Source of the DNA: Flavobacteriales bacterium UBA7468
GTDB lineage: Bacteria > Bacteroidota > Bacteroidia > Flavobacteriales_D > Crocinitomicaceae
Reading direction: 5' to 3'
Assembly (NCBI GenBank): GCA_002478565.1
Contig: DLPC01000007.1
Coordinates: 124,001 to 188,000, forward strand
DNA length: 64,000 nucleotides
Shown here: positions 34,705 to 43,253 of the stretch, in pieces
Layout: the number at the start of each line of letters is the position of its first letter
Numbering within the stretch: the stretch's first letter is position 1
Program-made: the position numbers and the translations under genes
The notes under the pieces: model-generated
Databases searched by the model: none
Told to the model about the DNA's origin: nothing
Seen by the model: the letters and a program-made list of their open reading frames with translations, nothing else

Positions 34705-35055
34705 TTAAAACGAAATCTCTATATGATCTTTATGAATTTGCACCATTTTGGCACCTTTATCGATGCGCACCCACATGCCATTCACTTTCAATTGTAAATC
34801 TTGCGCTTTAGCTTTAGGCAATTTTTCAGGGGCCATTAATTGCAATGCTTTAGCTTCTAAATCAACTGAATCTTCTCCTTTTTGAGCTTTCAAATTTTTC
34901 CCCTTTTGCAACTTAGTTCCGTTCTTTTTGAACTTCATGCGGTGGTAGTTCACCGTTGGAATAGAAATATTGAAATGCTCGGCAATTTGTGCACTCGTTT
35001 TGCCATCAAATACCATGACAGCAATTTCAGCGATGTTTTCTCTGGTGAGTTTCAT
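34705..35055 (-). CDS. Small helix-turn-helix protein in the polysaccharide operon
   Basis: A 116-aa basic protein. The N-terminus reads as an HTH: ENIAEIAVMVFDGKTSAQIAEHFNISIPTVNYHRMKFKKNG, with helix-turn-helix around residues 20-42, as in homeodomain-like resolvase/transposase-type HTH. A Lys-rich linker (KLQKGKNLKAQKGEDS) and a C-terminal beta-rich part (LQLKVNGMWVRIDKGAKMVQIHKDHIEISF) follow. No family recognised. It sits 15 bp after the epimerase gene and before the cupin gene, hence co-transcribed with the locus; a local regulator is plausible but unproven. Confidence 0.65.
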   Translation of the reverse strand: MKLTRENIAEIAVMVFDGKTSAQIAEHFNISIPTVNYHRMKFKKNGTKLQKGKNLKAQKGEDSVDLEAKALQLMAPEKLPKAKAQDLQLKVNGMWVRIDKGAKMVQIHKDHIEISF

Positions 35056-35070
35056 GGATACGATTTTTGG

Positions 35071-36060
35071 TTATTCTGAAAAAAACACGATGTCGTCAGT
35101 ATTTTCTTTGTTCAAAAATTCAAATGCCAGTGTTCTTTCAATGCCATCACTTAATGTATATGGTGCTTTGAAATTGGCATGAGCCTTAGAAGCGTCAAAC
35201 TGAGTGGTTGCACAAAACTTTTTTACCCGAACAGAACTGATGGCAAACTTCTTTCTGGTCAAAAATGCTAAAACATCAAAACCAATACCACCAAGCATTC
35301 CTAGAAAGTAAGGAATCCTAATAGAGGACAGTTTTTTGCCCATTTTATTCGTGACTACGGTGGTGAGCTCGTTCATTGTTAGATCGGGCTTATCTACATA
35401 GTTATAAATCTCAAAGCCTGGTTGCTCATTCTGTAATAATTGGTCAATAAAAGCAACGATGTTACCCACGTAAGCCATCGACTTTTGGTTTTGTCCTTTA
35501 CCAATCATCATAAAAGAACCGGATGCTATTTGTTTCAATAGGTTATATACATTCCCTCTATTTCTTTCACCAAAAATTACTGTTGGCCTAATAATTTGGA
35601 CTTGTCTGTTTTCCGGATCTTTCTCAAACCATTCTCTTAAAACCACTTCCGCTTGTAATTTGCTTTTACCGTAATGATTAAATGGATCCGTAGGATGCTG
35701 TTCGTCGGGATTTTTTTTGTTCAAACCATATACTGCAACTGAACTTGTAAAAATGATCTTTTTTACCCTATTTTGATCCATTGCATCCAATACATTTTTT
35801 GTACCCTGAACATTGACATCGTAGTACAAAGATGTAGGGCTTACATCATCACGATGCTCAGCAGCCAACAAAACAATTTTTTCCGCACCCTTTAGATGTC
35901 CTGAAATTTGTTCTGTATTGCGAACATCTGCAATAGAGGTAATGTCATTAAAAAAATGTGATGGATTTTTATCAATGTTTTGTACAACTCTATTTTGCTT
36001 TAGCAATAACTCTAAAAGCCTTGTGCCTACAAATCCAGAAGCGCCGATAGTTTTGATCAT
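35071..36060 (-). CDS. NAD-dependent epimerase/dehydratase (extended SDR)
   Basis: A 329-aa extended short-chain dehydrogenase. The nucleotide-binding glycine motif GASGFVG is at residues 7-13, and the catalytic pair is in FNHYGKSKLQAE (YxxxK), with upstream TSSVAVYG supplying Ser. FGERNRGNVYNLLKQI resembles substrate-region segments of UDP-hexose epimerases and reductases in capsule loci. Exact sugar substrate unknown; it might complete a pathway such as 4-keto reduction that is otherwise missing in the window. Its start overlaps the stop of the upstream glycosyltransferase gene by 4 bp. Confidence 0.83.
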   Translation of the reverse strand: MIKTIGASGFVGTRLLELLLKQNRVVQNIDKNPSHFFNDITSIADVRNTEQISGHLKGAEKIVLLAAEHRDDVSPTSLYYDVNVQGTKNVLDAMDQNRVKKIIFTSSVAVYGLNKKNPDEQHPTDPFNHYGKSKLQAEVVLREWFEKDPENRQVQIIRPTVIFGERNRGNVYNLLKQIASGSFMMIGKGQNQKSMAYVGNIVAFIDQLLQNEQPGFEIYNYVDKPDLTMNELTTVVTNKMGKKLSSIRIPYFLGMLGGIGFDVLAFLTRKKFAISSVRVKKFCATTQFDASKAHANFKAPYTLSDGIERTLAFEFLNKENTDDIVFFSE

Positions 36061-36863
36061 TTTTGAACTTGGTTTATTGCTTTTTTATTCAACTTGTAAC
36101 GATTTATATCAATTACCCAACCATATTTATTGAAGTACTTGATCATGTTCTTAATATGTATTAGCTTCATTTTTATTGATTTAAATGAAGCTTTCTCGTG
36201 CCTATGAATAACAGAAACATCTGGAAAATAAACTGTTTTAAACTTTAATGTCATTCTTCTTGTGAGGTCAATATCTTCAGGATACATAAAAAATCGCTCA
36301 TCAAACAATCCAATATCTTTGAGAGCCTCAACACGCAATACCATAAAACAACCTGATAAATAAGGTGCCTCTATTTCCTTCTCATAGTCTAACATTTTTA
36401 AATGATACTTTTGATCTCTTCTTTCTGAAATTAAACTTTTAGCAAAAGATCTAAGAAATAAATCGACAGGAGACGGTAAAGTTTTACACATGTATTGAAG
36501 TTCTCCTTCCTGATTGGTAATCCTAGGCATCAGATGACCAATAAGAGGATTCTGAATCATATGTTGAATCATTCTTTCGAGGTCCTGAAAATCAAAATAA
36601 ATATCCGGATTAATTACAACGTGAAATTCTGAACCAATTTTCATTGCCTCCCTTATTGCAACATTGTGCCCAGCACCATATCCTAAATTTTTTCCGGTGA
36701 AAATATATGAAACTCTATCGTCCGAGTATTCAAATTCATTCCTTGCCGGACTGTTATCGATGATATAAAACTTTAGAAGATTTGATATTTTGAAGGATTC
36801 AGTAACTAATCTTGAGATATCAATTAAGGCGGTGTTATATGAAACTAGAGAAAATGAAATCAT
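36057..36863 (-). CDS. Glycosyltransferase family 2 (rhamnosyltransferase-like)
   Basis: A 268-aa GT-A enzyme acting on the cytoplasmic face of the inner membrane. Features: FSLVSYNTALIDISRLV at the N-terminus, NLGYGAGHNVAIREA, a DXD-like VINPDIYFD, YLSGCFMVLRVEALKDIGLFDERFFMYPEDIDLTRRM. The last segment, with ED in the acceptor region, is typical of the WbbL/rhamnosyl-transferase-like GT2 group, consistent with Rml genes in the same locus. GC content is clearly lower than in the flanking housekeeping genes. Confidence 0.88.
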   Translation of the reverse strand: MISFSLVSYNTALIDISRLVTESFKISNLLKFYIIDNSPARNEFEYSDDRVSYIFTGKNLGYGAGHNVAIREAMKIGSEFHVVINPDIYFDFQDLERMIQHMIQNPLIGHLMPRITNQEGELQYMCKTLPSPVDLFLRSFAKSLISERRDQKYHLKMLDYEKEIEAPYLSGCFMVLRVEALKDIGLFDERFFMYPEDIDLTRRMTLKFKTVYFPDVSVIHRHEKASFKSIKMKLIHIKNMIKYFNKYGWVIDINRYKLNKKAINQVQK

Positions 36864-36892
36864 AACATTAATATTTTATATAATATACTCCC

Positions 36893-37501
36893 CTAGTTTT
36901 TTTTGTGCGCATTAATTTTAATCCATTTATTACATTCAAAATCATATTTTTTAACAACTCTTGCTGGATTTCCAACTGCTATTGAATACGGGGGAATTGA
37001 TTTAGCAACAACGGACAACGCCCCTACAATACTTCCCTTACCTATAGTAACTCCCGGTAAAATACAAACAGATTCGCCAATCCATACATTATCTTCAATA
37101 TTTACTGGTTGACATATTGGTTTTCTCTCAATCGGAATACTCAATGGATGATCACTAATATTGTCATTATAACTACCATGATTATGATCGGATATATATA
37201 TTTTACTTGCCATTAACACATTATTTCCAATATTAACTTCACCAATCGCCCCTATGTGTACGTAGTCATTGATTTGTACATTATCCCCAATAGAGATACA
37301 AATCTTATTCTCCCCTGCAAAAGGAACAGCTTCAATCCTACATCCAAATCCAGTGGTAAAACTTTTACCAATTTTAATATACTTTTTATTACGTATGTCA
37401 AAAGGTAATCGAATTAACCTTGCATCAGGATAAAATAATTTCGTAAATAATAAAGAATAAAACAGTTTTAATGAACCAAACATACCGTATTTCTGTAACA
37501 T
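36893..37501 (-). CDS. Left-handed beta-helix acyltransferase (sugar O-acetyltransferase)
   Basis: A 202-aa hexapeptide-repeat acyltransferase: ICISIGDNVQINDYVHIGAIGEVNIGNNVLMASKIYISDHNHGSY, with the catalytic His in DHNHG, then VNIEDNVWIGESVCILPGVTIGKGSIVGALSVVAKSIPPYSIAVGNPARVVKKY. This is the WcaF/Maa-type arrangement that O-acetylates a sugar in a surface polymer. It is separated from the upstream GT4 gene by 103 bp containing a promoter-like octamer, and it is 29 bp ahead of a GT2 gene. Confidence 0.88.
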   Translation of the reverse strand: MLQKYGMFGSLKLFYSLLFTKLFYPDARLIRLPFDIRNKKYIKIGKSFTTGFGCRIEAVPFAGENKICISIGDNVQINDYVHIGAIGEVNIGNNVLMASKIYISDHNHGSYNDNISDHPLSIPIERKPICQPVNIEDNVWIGESVCILPGVTIGKGSIVGALSVVAKSIPPYSIAVGNPARVVKKYDFECNKWIKINAHKKN

Positions 37502-37533
37502 AATTAATGTTTATTTATTTAATTAAAGCCGTT

Positions 37534-37541
37534 CAAAAGTA
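37534..37541 (-). promoter_or_regulatory. Internal -7 promoter element within the leftward polysaccharide operon
   Basis: On the minus strand TACTTTTG, a perfect TAnnTTTG match identical to the upxY element, 33 bp before ATG 37501. It lies in the only sizeable gap (103 bp) of the leftward operon and could allow the last five genes to be transcribed independently. Confidence 0.4.
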
Positions 37542-37604
37542 TTTTTATCAATTTATTAAATTAATTCAATCTGCTTGACGTAAATAAGTAACTTTTAGAG
37601 TCCA

Positions 37605-38735
37605 TTATTCACTTTGTTTGATATAATCCAATATACCTAAATATTTTTCTGCTCTACTACGAGCATGCCCAAAATATTTCACCCTTTCATTTCCAGACAA
37701 AATAAGTCTCTTTCTAATCTCAGGGGATATACTAATAGATTCAATTTTGTTCGCGATGTCATTTGCGTCTAATGGATCAAAATAAAGAGCCGCCTCCCCA
37801 CAAATATTTTGTGCAAATGATAATTTAGATGTAAGAATTGGTTTATTCATCCTCATTGCTTCAGGGTAATTTGCAGAGAAACATTCTAACAACGTGGGTA
37901 AGAATAAAGCGTCAGTAATGTTATATAATTCAGGGCAAAATGAGGGTTGTACGCGGCCTAAACAAACAACCCGATCAAGTACATTTTTATTTAAAATGGT
38001 TATTATCTCGCTTCTTTCAATTGTCAAATAAAATTTAAATTCAAAGTTGGACTCTCTTTCCTTTAGTAAGGGAATTAAATCATTTAGTATGGAAAGATTT
38101 TTATGTTTTTGCATAGTACAAAGGCACAATAATCTAAACTCTTTTCTTTCAGCTAAATCAATTTTTGGAAGATCTTTATTAAAAAAATTGTTAAACGTAT
38201 TCGGCACAGTGAAATAAACGCCCTTCTTATTTTTCAAAAACTTTTTTAACCTATTAGAAACATCATCTGTTTCAGAAACAAAATAGTTTCCATTTCTCTT
38301 CAAAAAATAAAAATGTATCCACTGTCTTACTTTAATTTTTATTTTTTCCCAATTTGAGATAATGTCAAAAAAAGGACTATCAGGGTACACATAATGTGGG
38401 TATGCATAACCTTGAAGATGTGGGCACTTGGGTGTCCACCAAGAAGGGCCAAAAAGACTAAAAGCAACATCTGGTGCGTGAATTTGTTCAATTTTCCTAA
38501 ATTTAAGGATATTCAAAAACCCGCCTTTAAAAATATCAATAGGTTTATTGTTGAAAGCATAGAAAATAAATCTATCATCAAAACTGAAATCACCTAACGC
38601 CTCAATAACCTTTGGACCGACCAAAACGATATACTCATTATTCAAATTTAAATTGCTTAATTCTAGCAAAAAGGATGATGCTACTTGAACTACACCACTC
38701 CCTTTTAAATTGGAGGCATTAATTAGAACTTTCAT
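37605..38735 (-). CDS. Glycosyltransferase family 4
   Basis: A GT-B glycosyltransferase of about 376 aa; ATG 38735 (MKVLINASNLKGSGVVQVAS) is preferred over in-frame ATGs 6 and 9 bp upstream. The C-terminal donor domain has LLCLCTMQKHKNLSILNDLIPLL and FLPTLLECFSANYPEAMRMNKPILTS, a GT4-like E-x7-E pattern. Substrate unknown. Its start overlaps the 3' end of the preceding GT4 gene by 17 bp, indicating coupled translation. Confidence 0.87.
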   Translation of the reverse strand: MKVLINASNLKGSGVVQVASSFLLELSNLNLNNEYIVLVGPKVIEALGDFSFDDRFIFYAFNNKPIDIFKGGFLNILKFRKIEQIHAPDVAFSLFGPSWWTPKCPHLQGYAYPHYVYPDSPFFDIISNWEKIKIKVRQWIHFYFLKRNGNYFVSETDDVSNRLKKFLKNKKGVYFTVPNTFNNFFNKDLPKIDLAERKEFRLLCLCTMQKHKNLSILNDLIPLLKERESNFEFKFYLTIERSEIITILNKNVLDRVVCLGRVQPSFCPELYNITDALFLPTLLECFSANYPEAMRMNKPILTSKLSFAQNICGEAALYFDPLDANDIANKIESISISPEIRKRLILSGNERVKYFGHARSRAEKYLGILDYIKQSE

Positions 38736-39849
38736 ATGCATCAATTAAAATATTATGAAAATAATTTGCATTATCTTTAGGTGAAATTTTTTTAGAAAAG
38801 TCAAAATTGAAATTTACATAATCTCTATAATTTAAGTAAATCTTTAGTATTGCTTCTGCAAAATTCCTTGAATCAGTTTCCATTTCACCCTTAAAACGAA
38901 CAATAATACCAGACGGAGTACATATTAAGGTATTAATATTCGCGCTATCTGTATCCAATATTTCAAAAACACCTAAAGAAGAATTACTTGAAACAACAGG
39001 TCGATTTAATAAACATGACTCAATTATTGTACCTGGTAAACCCTCCGAAAAGGACGCTGAAACTAAAATATGAGATTGAGATAATTCGTCGTACGGTGAA
39101 GGAAGAAACTCACAAAATTCTACCCTATTTACTAAATTACTCTTTTCAATAAAGCAGATCAAATCTGTGTAATAGGCAATATCAGTAACGCGCCCCACTA
39201 TTTTCAATTTAATACTTTTTGGTAATTCGAGAAGGGCATGAAGTATTAATAATTGATTTTTATTTCTATCAATATTGCCTAAACAAATTAATTGAAAGTG
39301 TTCGTAGTGAAAAATAGGAGGTTTTCGAAATTTTTGAATCTCATCAATTTCATGAATATTATAACACAATCTTATTCTTGGGTGGCCTGTTGTTTTGGTT
39401 AAATCATTAACCACCTCGGTACTTATACCAACCAAAATATCTAGTCTCCTAACTATAACTTTAACAAAAACAAAATTTAAAATCTGTGTAACAATTCCTA
39501 ACACTTTAAATTGAGCATTCGGTGAATGAAATATACCTACTTTTAAATCATTTACATTTATCAATGCATTATAAGCATTAACTGAACTTAGATTCGAAAT
39601 GGTTATATCAGGGTTGATTCTTTTCTTTAAACGAAAAACAAAATATATTGCATTTATATAATTAAATAATTTATTTTTTTTAACACGTCGATAAAAATCA
39701 ATATCATCACAGTTAATATCTTTTCTAGCATTTACAACGGCAACAATGATATCTAAATTAGAAAAGTTGTTGCGCAATGCTTTTATTTGACTTCTTGTAA
39801 CATTGCCCACTGAAGTGTCTTCGGTACATAAGAGATATAAAATTTTCAT
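38719..39849 (-). CDS. Glycosyltransferase family 4
   Basis: A 376-aa GT-B enzyme. N-terminal acceptor domain starts MKILYLLCTEDTSVGNVTRSQ; the donor domain has LICLGNIDRNKNQLLILHALLEL, LKIVGRVTDIAYY and SASFSEGLPGTIIESCLLNRPVVSSN with the retaining E-x7-E pattern. Works on the cytoplasmic side on a lipid-linked intermediate. It overlaps the polymerase gene by one base at its start (39849) and the next GT4 gene at its end. Confidence 0.88.
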   Translation of the reverse strand: MKILYLLCTEDTSVGNVTRSQIKALRNNFSNLDIIVAVVNARKDINCDDIDFYRRVKKNKLFNYINAIYFVFRLKKRINPDITISNLSSVNAYNALINVNDLKVGIFHSPNAQFKVLGIVTQILNFVFVKVIVRRLDILVGISTEVVNDLTKTTGHPRIRLCYNIHEIDEIQKFRKPPIFHYEHFQLICLGNIDRNKNQLLILHALLELPKSIKLKIVGRVTDIAYYTDLICFIEKSNLVNRVEFCEFLPSPYDELSQSHILVSASFSEGLPGTIIESCLLNRPVVSSNSSLGVFEILDTDSANINTLICTPSGIIVRFKGEMETDSRNFAEAILKIYLNYRDYVNFNFDFSKKISPKDNANYFHNILIDAYESSN

Positions 39850-41030
39850 TAATTACAATTACTTATTTTGTACTCCCCTTGGACTAAAATCCATGGCGTA
39901 AAAACATTTGTGAAAATATCTATAAGAATATCCAATATTGAATTCCTCAAAATTACTAATTGAAAAAGAAATGAAACCAACCAAATTAAAAGAATGGCAC
40001 TAAATAAATATTTATTATAATTATTCATTTTTGAAGAGAATAAATAAATAAAGCTTATAATTTTAACCAGGATTAAATACCTAAAAAATATTATCTTAAA
40101 TGGCATAAATATTAGCACCGTTAGGATGAAATATATTAATAGATTTTCTATTTTCAAAGCTTTTCTTTGGGTTAATATGATAATTATAAGAAATGGTAAC
40201 CAAAGCAAATTAGACTGATCAATAATAAATTGAGATGTCGAATTAGTGACATCTAATCCTATTTCATTTATATAAAAATCCACTTTTGACTCTAATGAGA
40301 GTAAATCTGATATCCCCGTGGAAATCAGTGCCGAACTGATATATTCTTTTGGCAATAAAAAACTTACAAAAGATAGCCAAAAATATTTTTTGATCTTTAA
40401 GCCACCAAAAAATCGAGAAACCCGATCCAATACCAAAGGAATCAAAGTTATTATTAAACTGAAATGTGTAAAAATACTTAAAGACAACTTTAACCAAAAA
40501 ACTAAATTAATTTTACCCTGCCAATATTGACCGAGAGCACTTATAAAAAAAGAAGATGCCAACATGAAACGCATCCCAGAAAATAGATCAATATAGGAAA
40601 CAACAGCAAAAACATAAAAAGAGTAAAAAACATTTTTGCTTCCAACATTTTCACTAACTATACTTCGACAACTTGTAATTATTAACCGAATTGTAGTAAA
40701 GGTGATTAAAAACGAGATAGCATGAAAACTCAAACCAATATTTGAACCAATATAGAAACAAAACTTAAAGAAAAAGTCGAATCCATCCTTGAAAATATCA
40801 AAAAGATAACTTTGAATACTAAATCCTTTGAATGATAAAAAAGACTCAAAATGCCTATACTTATCCATTTCAGTATTAGGCTTGAACAGATATGACATTA
40901 AAGAAATCAATAATGTTAAAATCAAATCCTGATTTCTTCGAGAATTGTAATAAAATAAGTTCGCCAGGGGAAATAACGGACTTACAAAGAAAGAAAATAA
41001 AATAGAGAAATTATATTTATTGATTTTCAT
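39849..41030 (-). CDS. EpsG-family oligosaccharide polymerase (Wzy-type)
   Basis: A 393-aa inner-membrane protein with about ten to twelve hydrophobic segments. The pattern RNQDLILTLLISLMSYLFKPNTEMDKYRHFESF, SFHAISFLITFTTIRLII and SGMRFMLASSFFISALGQYWQGK is that of EpsG proteins, which occupy the Wzy position in Bacteroidota and Bacillus exopolysaccharide loci and probably polymerise repeat units in the periplasm. One of the most AT-rich genes of the window. Start overlaps the GT2 stop by 4 bp. Confidence 0.85.
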   Translation of the reverse strand: MKINKYNFSILFSFFVSPLFPLANLFYYNSRRNQDLILTLLISLMSYLFKPNTEMDKYRHFESFLSFKGFSIQSYLFDIFKDGFDFFFKFCFYIGSNIGLSFHAISFLITFTTIRLIITSCRSIVSENVGSKNVFYSFYVFAVVSYIDLFSGMRFMLASSFFISALGQYWQGKINLVFWLKLSLSIFTHFSLIITLIPLVLDRVSRFFGGLKIKKYFWLSFVSFLLPKEYISSALISTGISDLLSLESKVDFYINEIGLDVTNSTSQFIIDQSNLLWLPFLIIIILTQRKALKIENLLIYFILTVLIFMPFKIIFFRYLILVKIISFIYLFSSKMNNYNKYLFSAILLIWLVSFLFQLVILRNSILDILIDIFTNVFTPWILVQGEYKISNCN

Positions 41031-42022
41031 TTATATTTTCTTATTACACTTATCAGTTTCACTTTAAAAATATGAATTTTTTTGATTGCCATTAACAATA
41101 TATAATTTTCATTTTCTAACGCGAATATTAAAACTCGATCGATCGATGAAAAATGACCTTTATCAACTGGATTTGTATTTTCATTCAAAACTCTTCTTAA
41201 ATCTTTTATAAAAACAAAATCAAATGAATAAAATAATTGCAATATTTTTCGTGTGATTCCAATATTTAACTTATCAATTAAAATGGTCTCTCCTCTGGAA
41301 TGAAAAAAATCTTTCAAATTATGGAATATTTTCTCTATATCATGAATTGCTCTTAAGCTTCCATTCTTTGTATATGAATTAACATTGGTTTGATTATAGT
41401 TATAACATACAACGGGGAAAAAATAAATTTCTTTTGCAAAATAAAGAAGTCTAGCTGTCACGCCAAAATCTTCACCATAATTTAAATTTTGAAACGGAAA
41501 TATCTCATTTTCAGTATACAAACTTCTTTTTATCAATTTGTTACATACACTTGATTCAGATTTAGCGGTTAATGTAGAATTCAAATATTCTTTAGGGTTA
41601 TTGAAAATATTTACACCTCCTTTTCTCTTGTTTTGTTTCCAAACCAAGAAATAATCAAAATATACGAGGTCATATTCATGATGTTTTATCAATTCAAGTA
41701 GTGGCAACAACACACCATTTTCAATACTATCATCACCATCTATGTTAAAAATGTATTTTCCTCTAGCATTTTCAAGAGCAATCCGCCTGGAATTTCCTAA
41801 TCCTAGATTACGGGGATTTAAAATTAATTTTATGTCCATATTTTTATTTTGAGAAATTATTTTCTCAATAACGATATTGGTATTGTCTGTAGAACAATCA
41901 TTTACAATAATGACTTCAACATTATTATTAATTTGACATAAAATTGATTCAAGGCATTTCTCTATGTATCGTTCTACGTTGTATGCAGGTATTAAAATTG
42001 AAATTAATTTAATTGAGCTCAT
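41027..42022 (-). CDS. Glycosyltransferase family 2
   Basis: A 331-aa GT-A glycosyltransferase with the standard N-terminus SILIPAYNVERYIEKCLESIL, VIIVNDCSTDNT, RNLGLGNSRRIALENARGKYIFNIDGDDSIE (DXD metal site), and NYGEDFGVTARLLYFA, the acceptor-side ED motif. Transfers one sugar to the growing repeat unit on the cytoplasmic face. Overlaps the flippase gene by 14 bp at its start and the polymerase gene by 4 bp at its end. Confidence 0.92.
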   Translation of the reverse strand: MSSIKLISILIPAYNVERYIEKCLESILCQINNNVEVIIVNDCSTDNTNIVIEKIISQNKNMDIKLILNPRNLGLGNSRRIALENARGKYIFNIDGDDSIENGVLLPLLELIKHHEYDLVYFDYFLVWKQNKRKGGVNIFNNPKEYLNSTLTAKSESSVCNKLIKRSLYTENEIFPFQNLNYGEDFGVTARLLYFAKEIYFFPVVCYNYNQTNVNSYTKNGSLRAIHDIEKIFHNLKDFFHSRGETILIDKLNIGITRKILQLFYSFDFVFIKDLRRVLNENTNPVDKGHFSSIDRVLIFALENENYILLMAIKKIHIFKVKLISVIRKYK

Positions 42023-43253
42023 TTAAAAATATTTTTTTAAGATTGAAAACAGAAAAAAGGATTTCAATCAACCAAGAAAATGAAAGTGCTAAGCCTATTG
42101 TATACTCATTCAAAATTTTGAACAGGTAAAAAACAAGACAAGCGAAAAGAAAAGACAGAAAAGAAAGAAACTGATTCAATAATATTAAGTTAGTCTTACC
42201 TTTCGGGATGAATATAAACGTTTGTATTGCGCCAACAAGTAAATAAGTCAAAATACTTATGCTCAAAATTAAAGATAACAGATATGCAGTTGGCAACTCA
42301 TTTTTTCCAAGAAATTTAATGATGAATTGAGCAGAAAAAAGAATGATTAAAAAGGATAGTAAAAAAAGTGATATTTCAATTCTCAAAATTTTATTCAATA
42401 TCAGCTTAATTTCTGCTTTCTTTTTGGCGACGATTGGCCAGATCAATACATTTATATTCGCTAAAAGCAATCGAGGCAGAAGAATAATTTTATTTGCCAA
42501 ATCGAAAGCAGCTAATTGAGACAAACCTACGAAACTCCCAATAATTAAGGGTACTCCAAACTCTTTTAGGGATCCTATTAATCCAGATAAAAAAATAGGT
42601 AAGGCTTCGATAATTAATAACTTAGAAAGAATCCAATTAGGGGACTTAAAAATCTTTCCTACGCTTTTATTAATATTCAATAAAGTAACCAGAGATAATA
42701 TTGCTGAATTTATTGTAAAAATCTCGAAAATAAAATAAATATCATCTTTCAAATAAAATAAAATGAAAAGAAAAGTTAAGAATCTTGAAACAACAAGTGA
42801 TATAGTATAAAATTTTTGTCGATGAACTGCTTGGTAATACCAGATAGGAATAATTGCTACGGAAATCAACTGTAAAGATGCAATTTGATATAATCCAATA
42901 TTTCCAACCTTAAAAGCAAATCCGAGAAATAACAAGAACAAATAAATCAATAGAAAAATGAAAACCCTAATAAAAATAACAGAACGAATTAATTCTATTT
43001 CATTTTTCGATTCATATAGTAATTTCTTTGTTACAATTTGGTCTAATCCAAAATTTATTATAAATCCTAAATATGATATAATTGCATTGATATATACAAA
43101 TAATCCGAGTTTATCAATACCCAATCTTTCAATTAAAATTGGTATTAATAAAACAAAAAAGATTGAGTTAACAATGTTAACAGAACTATTAAGAAAGAAA
43201 TTTAGTAATAAATTCGGTTTGATTTTTTTTAATAAAAAAACTAGTGAATTCAA
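42009..43253 (-). CDS. Polysaccharide flippase (Wzx-type, MATE/MOP superfamily)
   Basis: A 414-aa inner-membrane protein with about twelve hydrophobic segments. Features such as NSSVNIVNSIFFVLLIPILIERLGIDKLGLFVYINAIISYLGFIINFGLDQIVTKK are standard for Wzx/RfbX flippases, which move undecaprenyl-linked repeat units across the inner membrane. The start is TTG 43253, overlapping the Wzz stop as TTGA; no ATG gives a full first helix. Very AT-rich. Confidence 0.9.
   Translation of the reverse strand: MNSLVFLLKKIKPNLLLNFFLNSSVNIVNSIFFVLLIPILIERLGIDKLGLFVYINAIISYLGFIINFGLDQIVTKKLLYESKNEIELIRSVIFIRVFIFLLIYLFLLFLGFAFKVGNIGLYQIASLQLISVAIIPIWYYQAVHRQKFYTISLVVSRFLTFLFILFYLKDDIYFIFEIFTINSAILSLVTLLNINKSVGKIFKSPNWILSKLLIIEALPIFLSGLIGSLKEFGVPLIIGSFVGLSQLAAFDLANKIILLPRLLLANINVLIWPIVAKKKAEIKLILNKILRIEISLFLLSFLIILFSAQFIIKFLGKNELPTAYLLSLILSISILTYLLVGAIQTFIFIPKGKTNLILLNQFLSFLSFLFACLVFYLFKILNEYTIGLALSFSWLIEILFSVFNLKKIFLNELN

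Larger units (their letters stand above)
36057..43253. other. AT-rich serotype core of the polysaccharide locus
   Basis: From the GT2 gene at 36 kb to the flippase at 43.3 kb, the DNA is markedly richer in A and T than the genes on both sides (many 60-base lines have only about 12-20 G+C, against 28-33 in the sugar operon at 48-55 kb). The segment contains two GT2s, two GT4s, an acetyltransferase, the polymerase and the flippase, all polymer-specific functions. The pattern is that of a horizontally exchanged block; boundaries are estimated by eye. Confidence 0.75.

Noticed and set aside
35071..36060. RmlD (dTDP-4-dehydrorhamnose reductase)
   Set aside because: The SDR has the right fold but I see no RmlD-specific motif, so it is listed only as a possible substitute.
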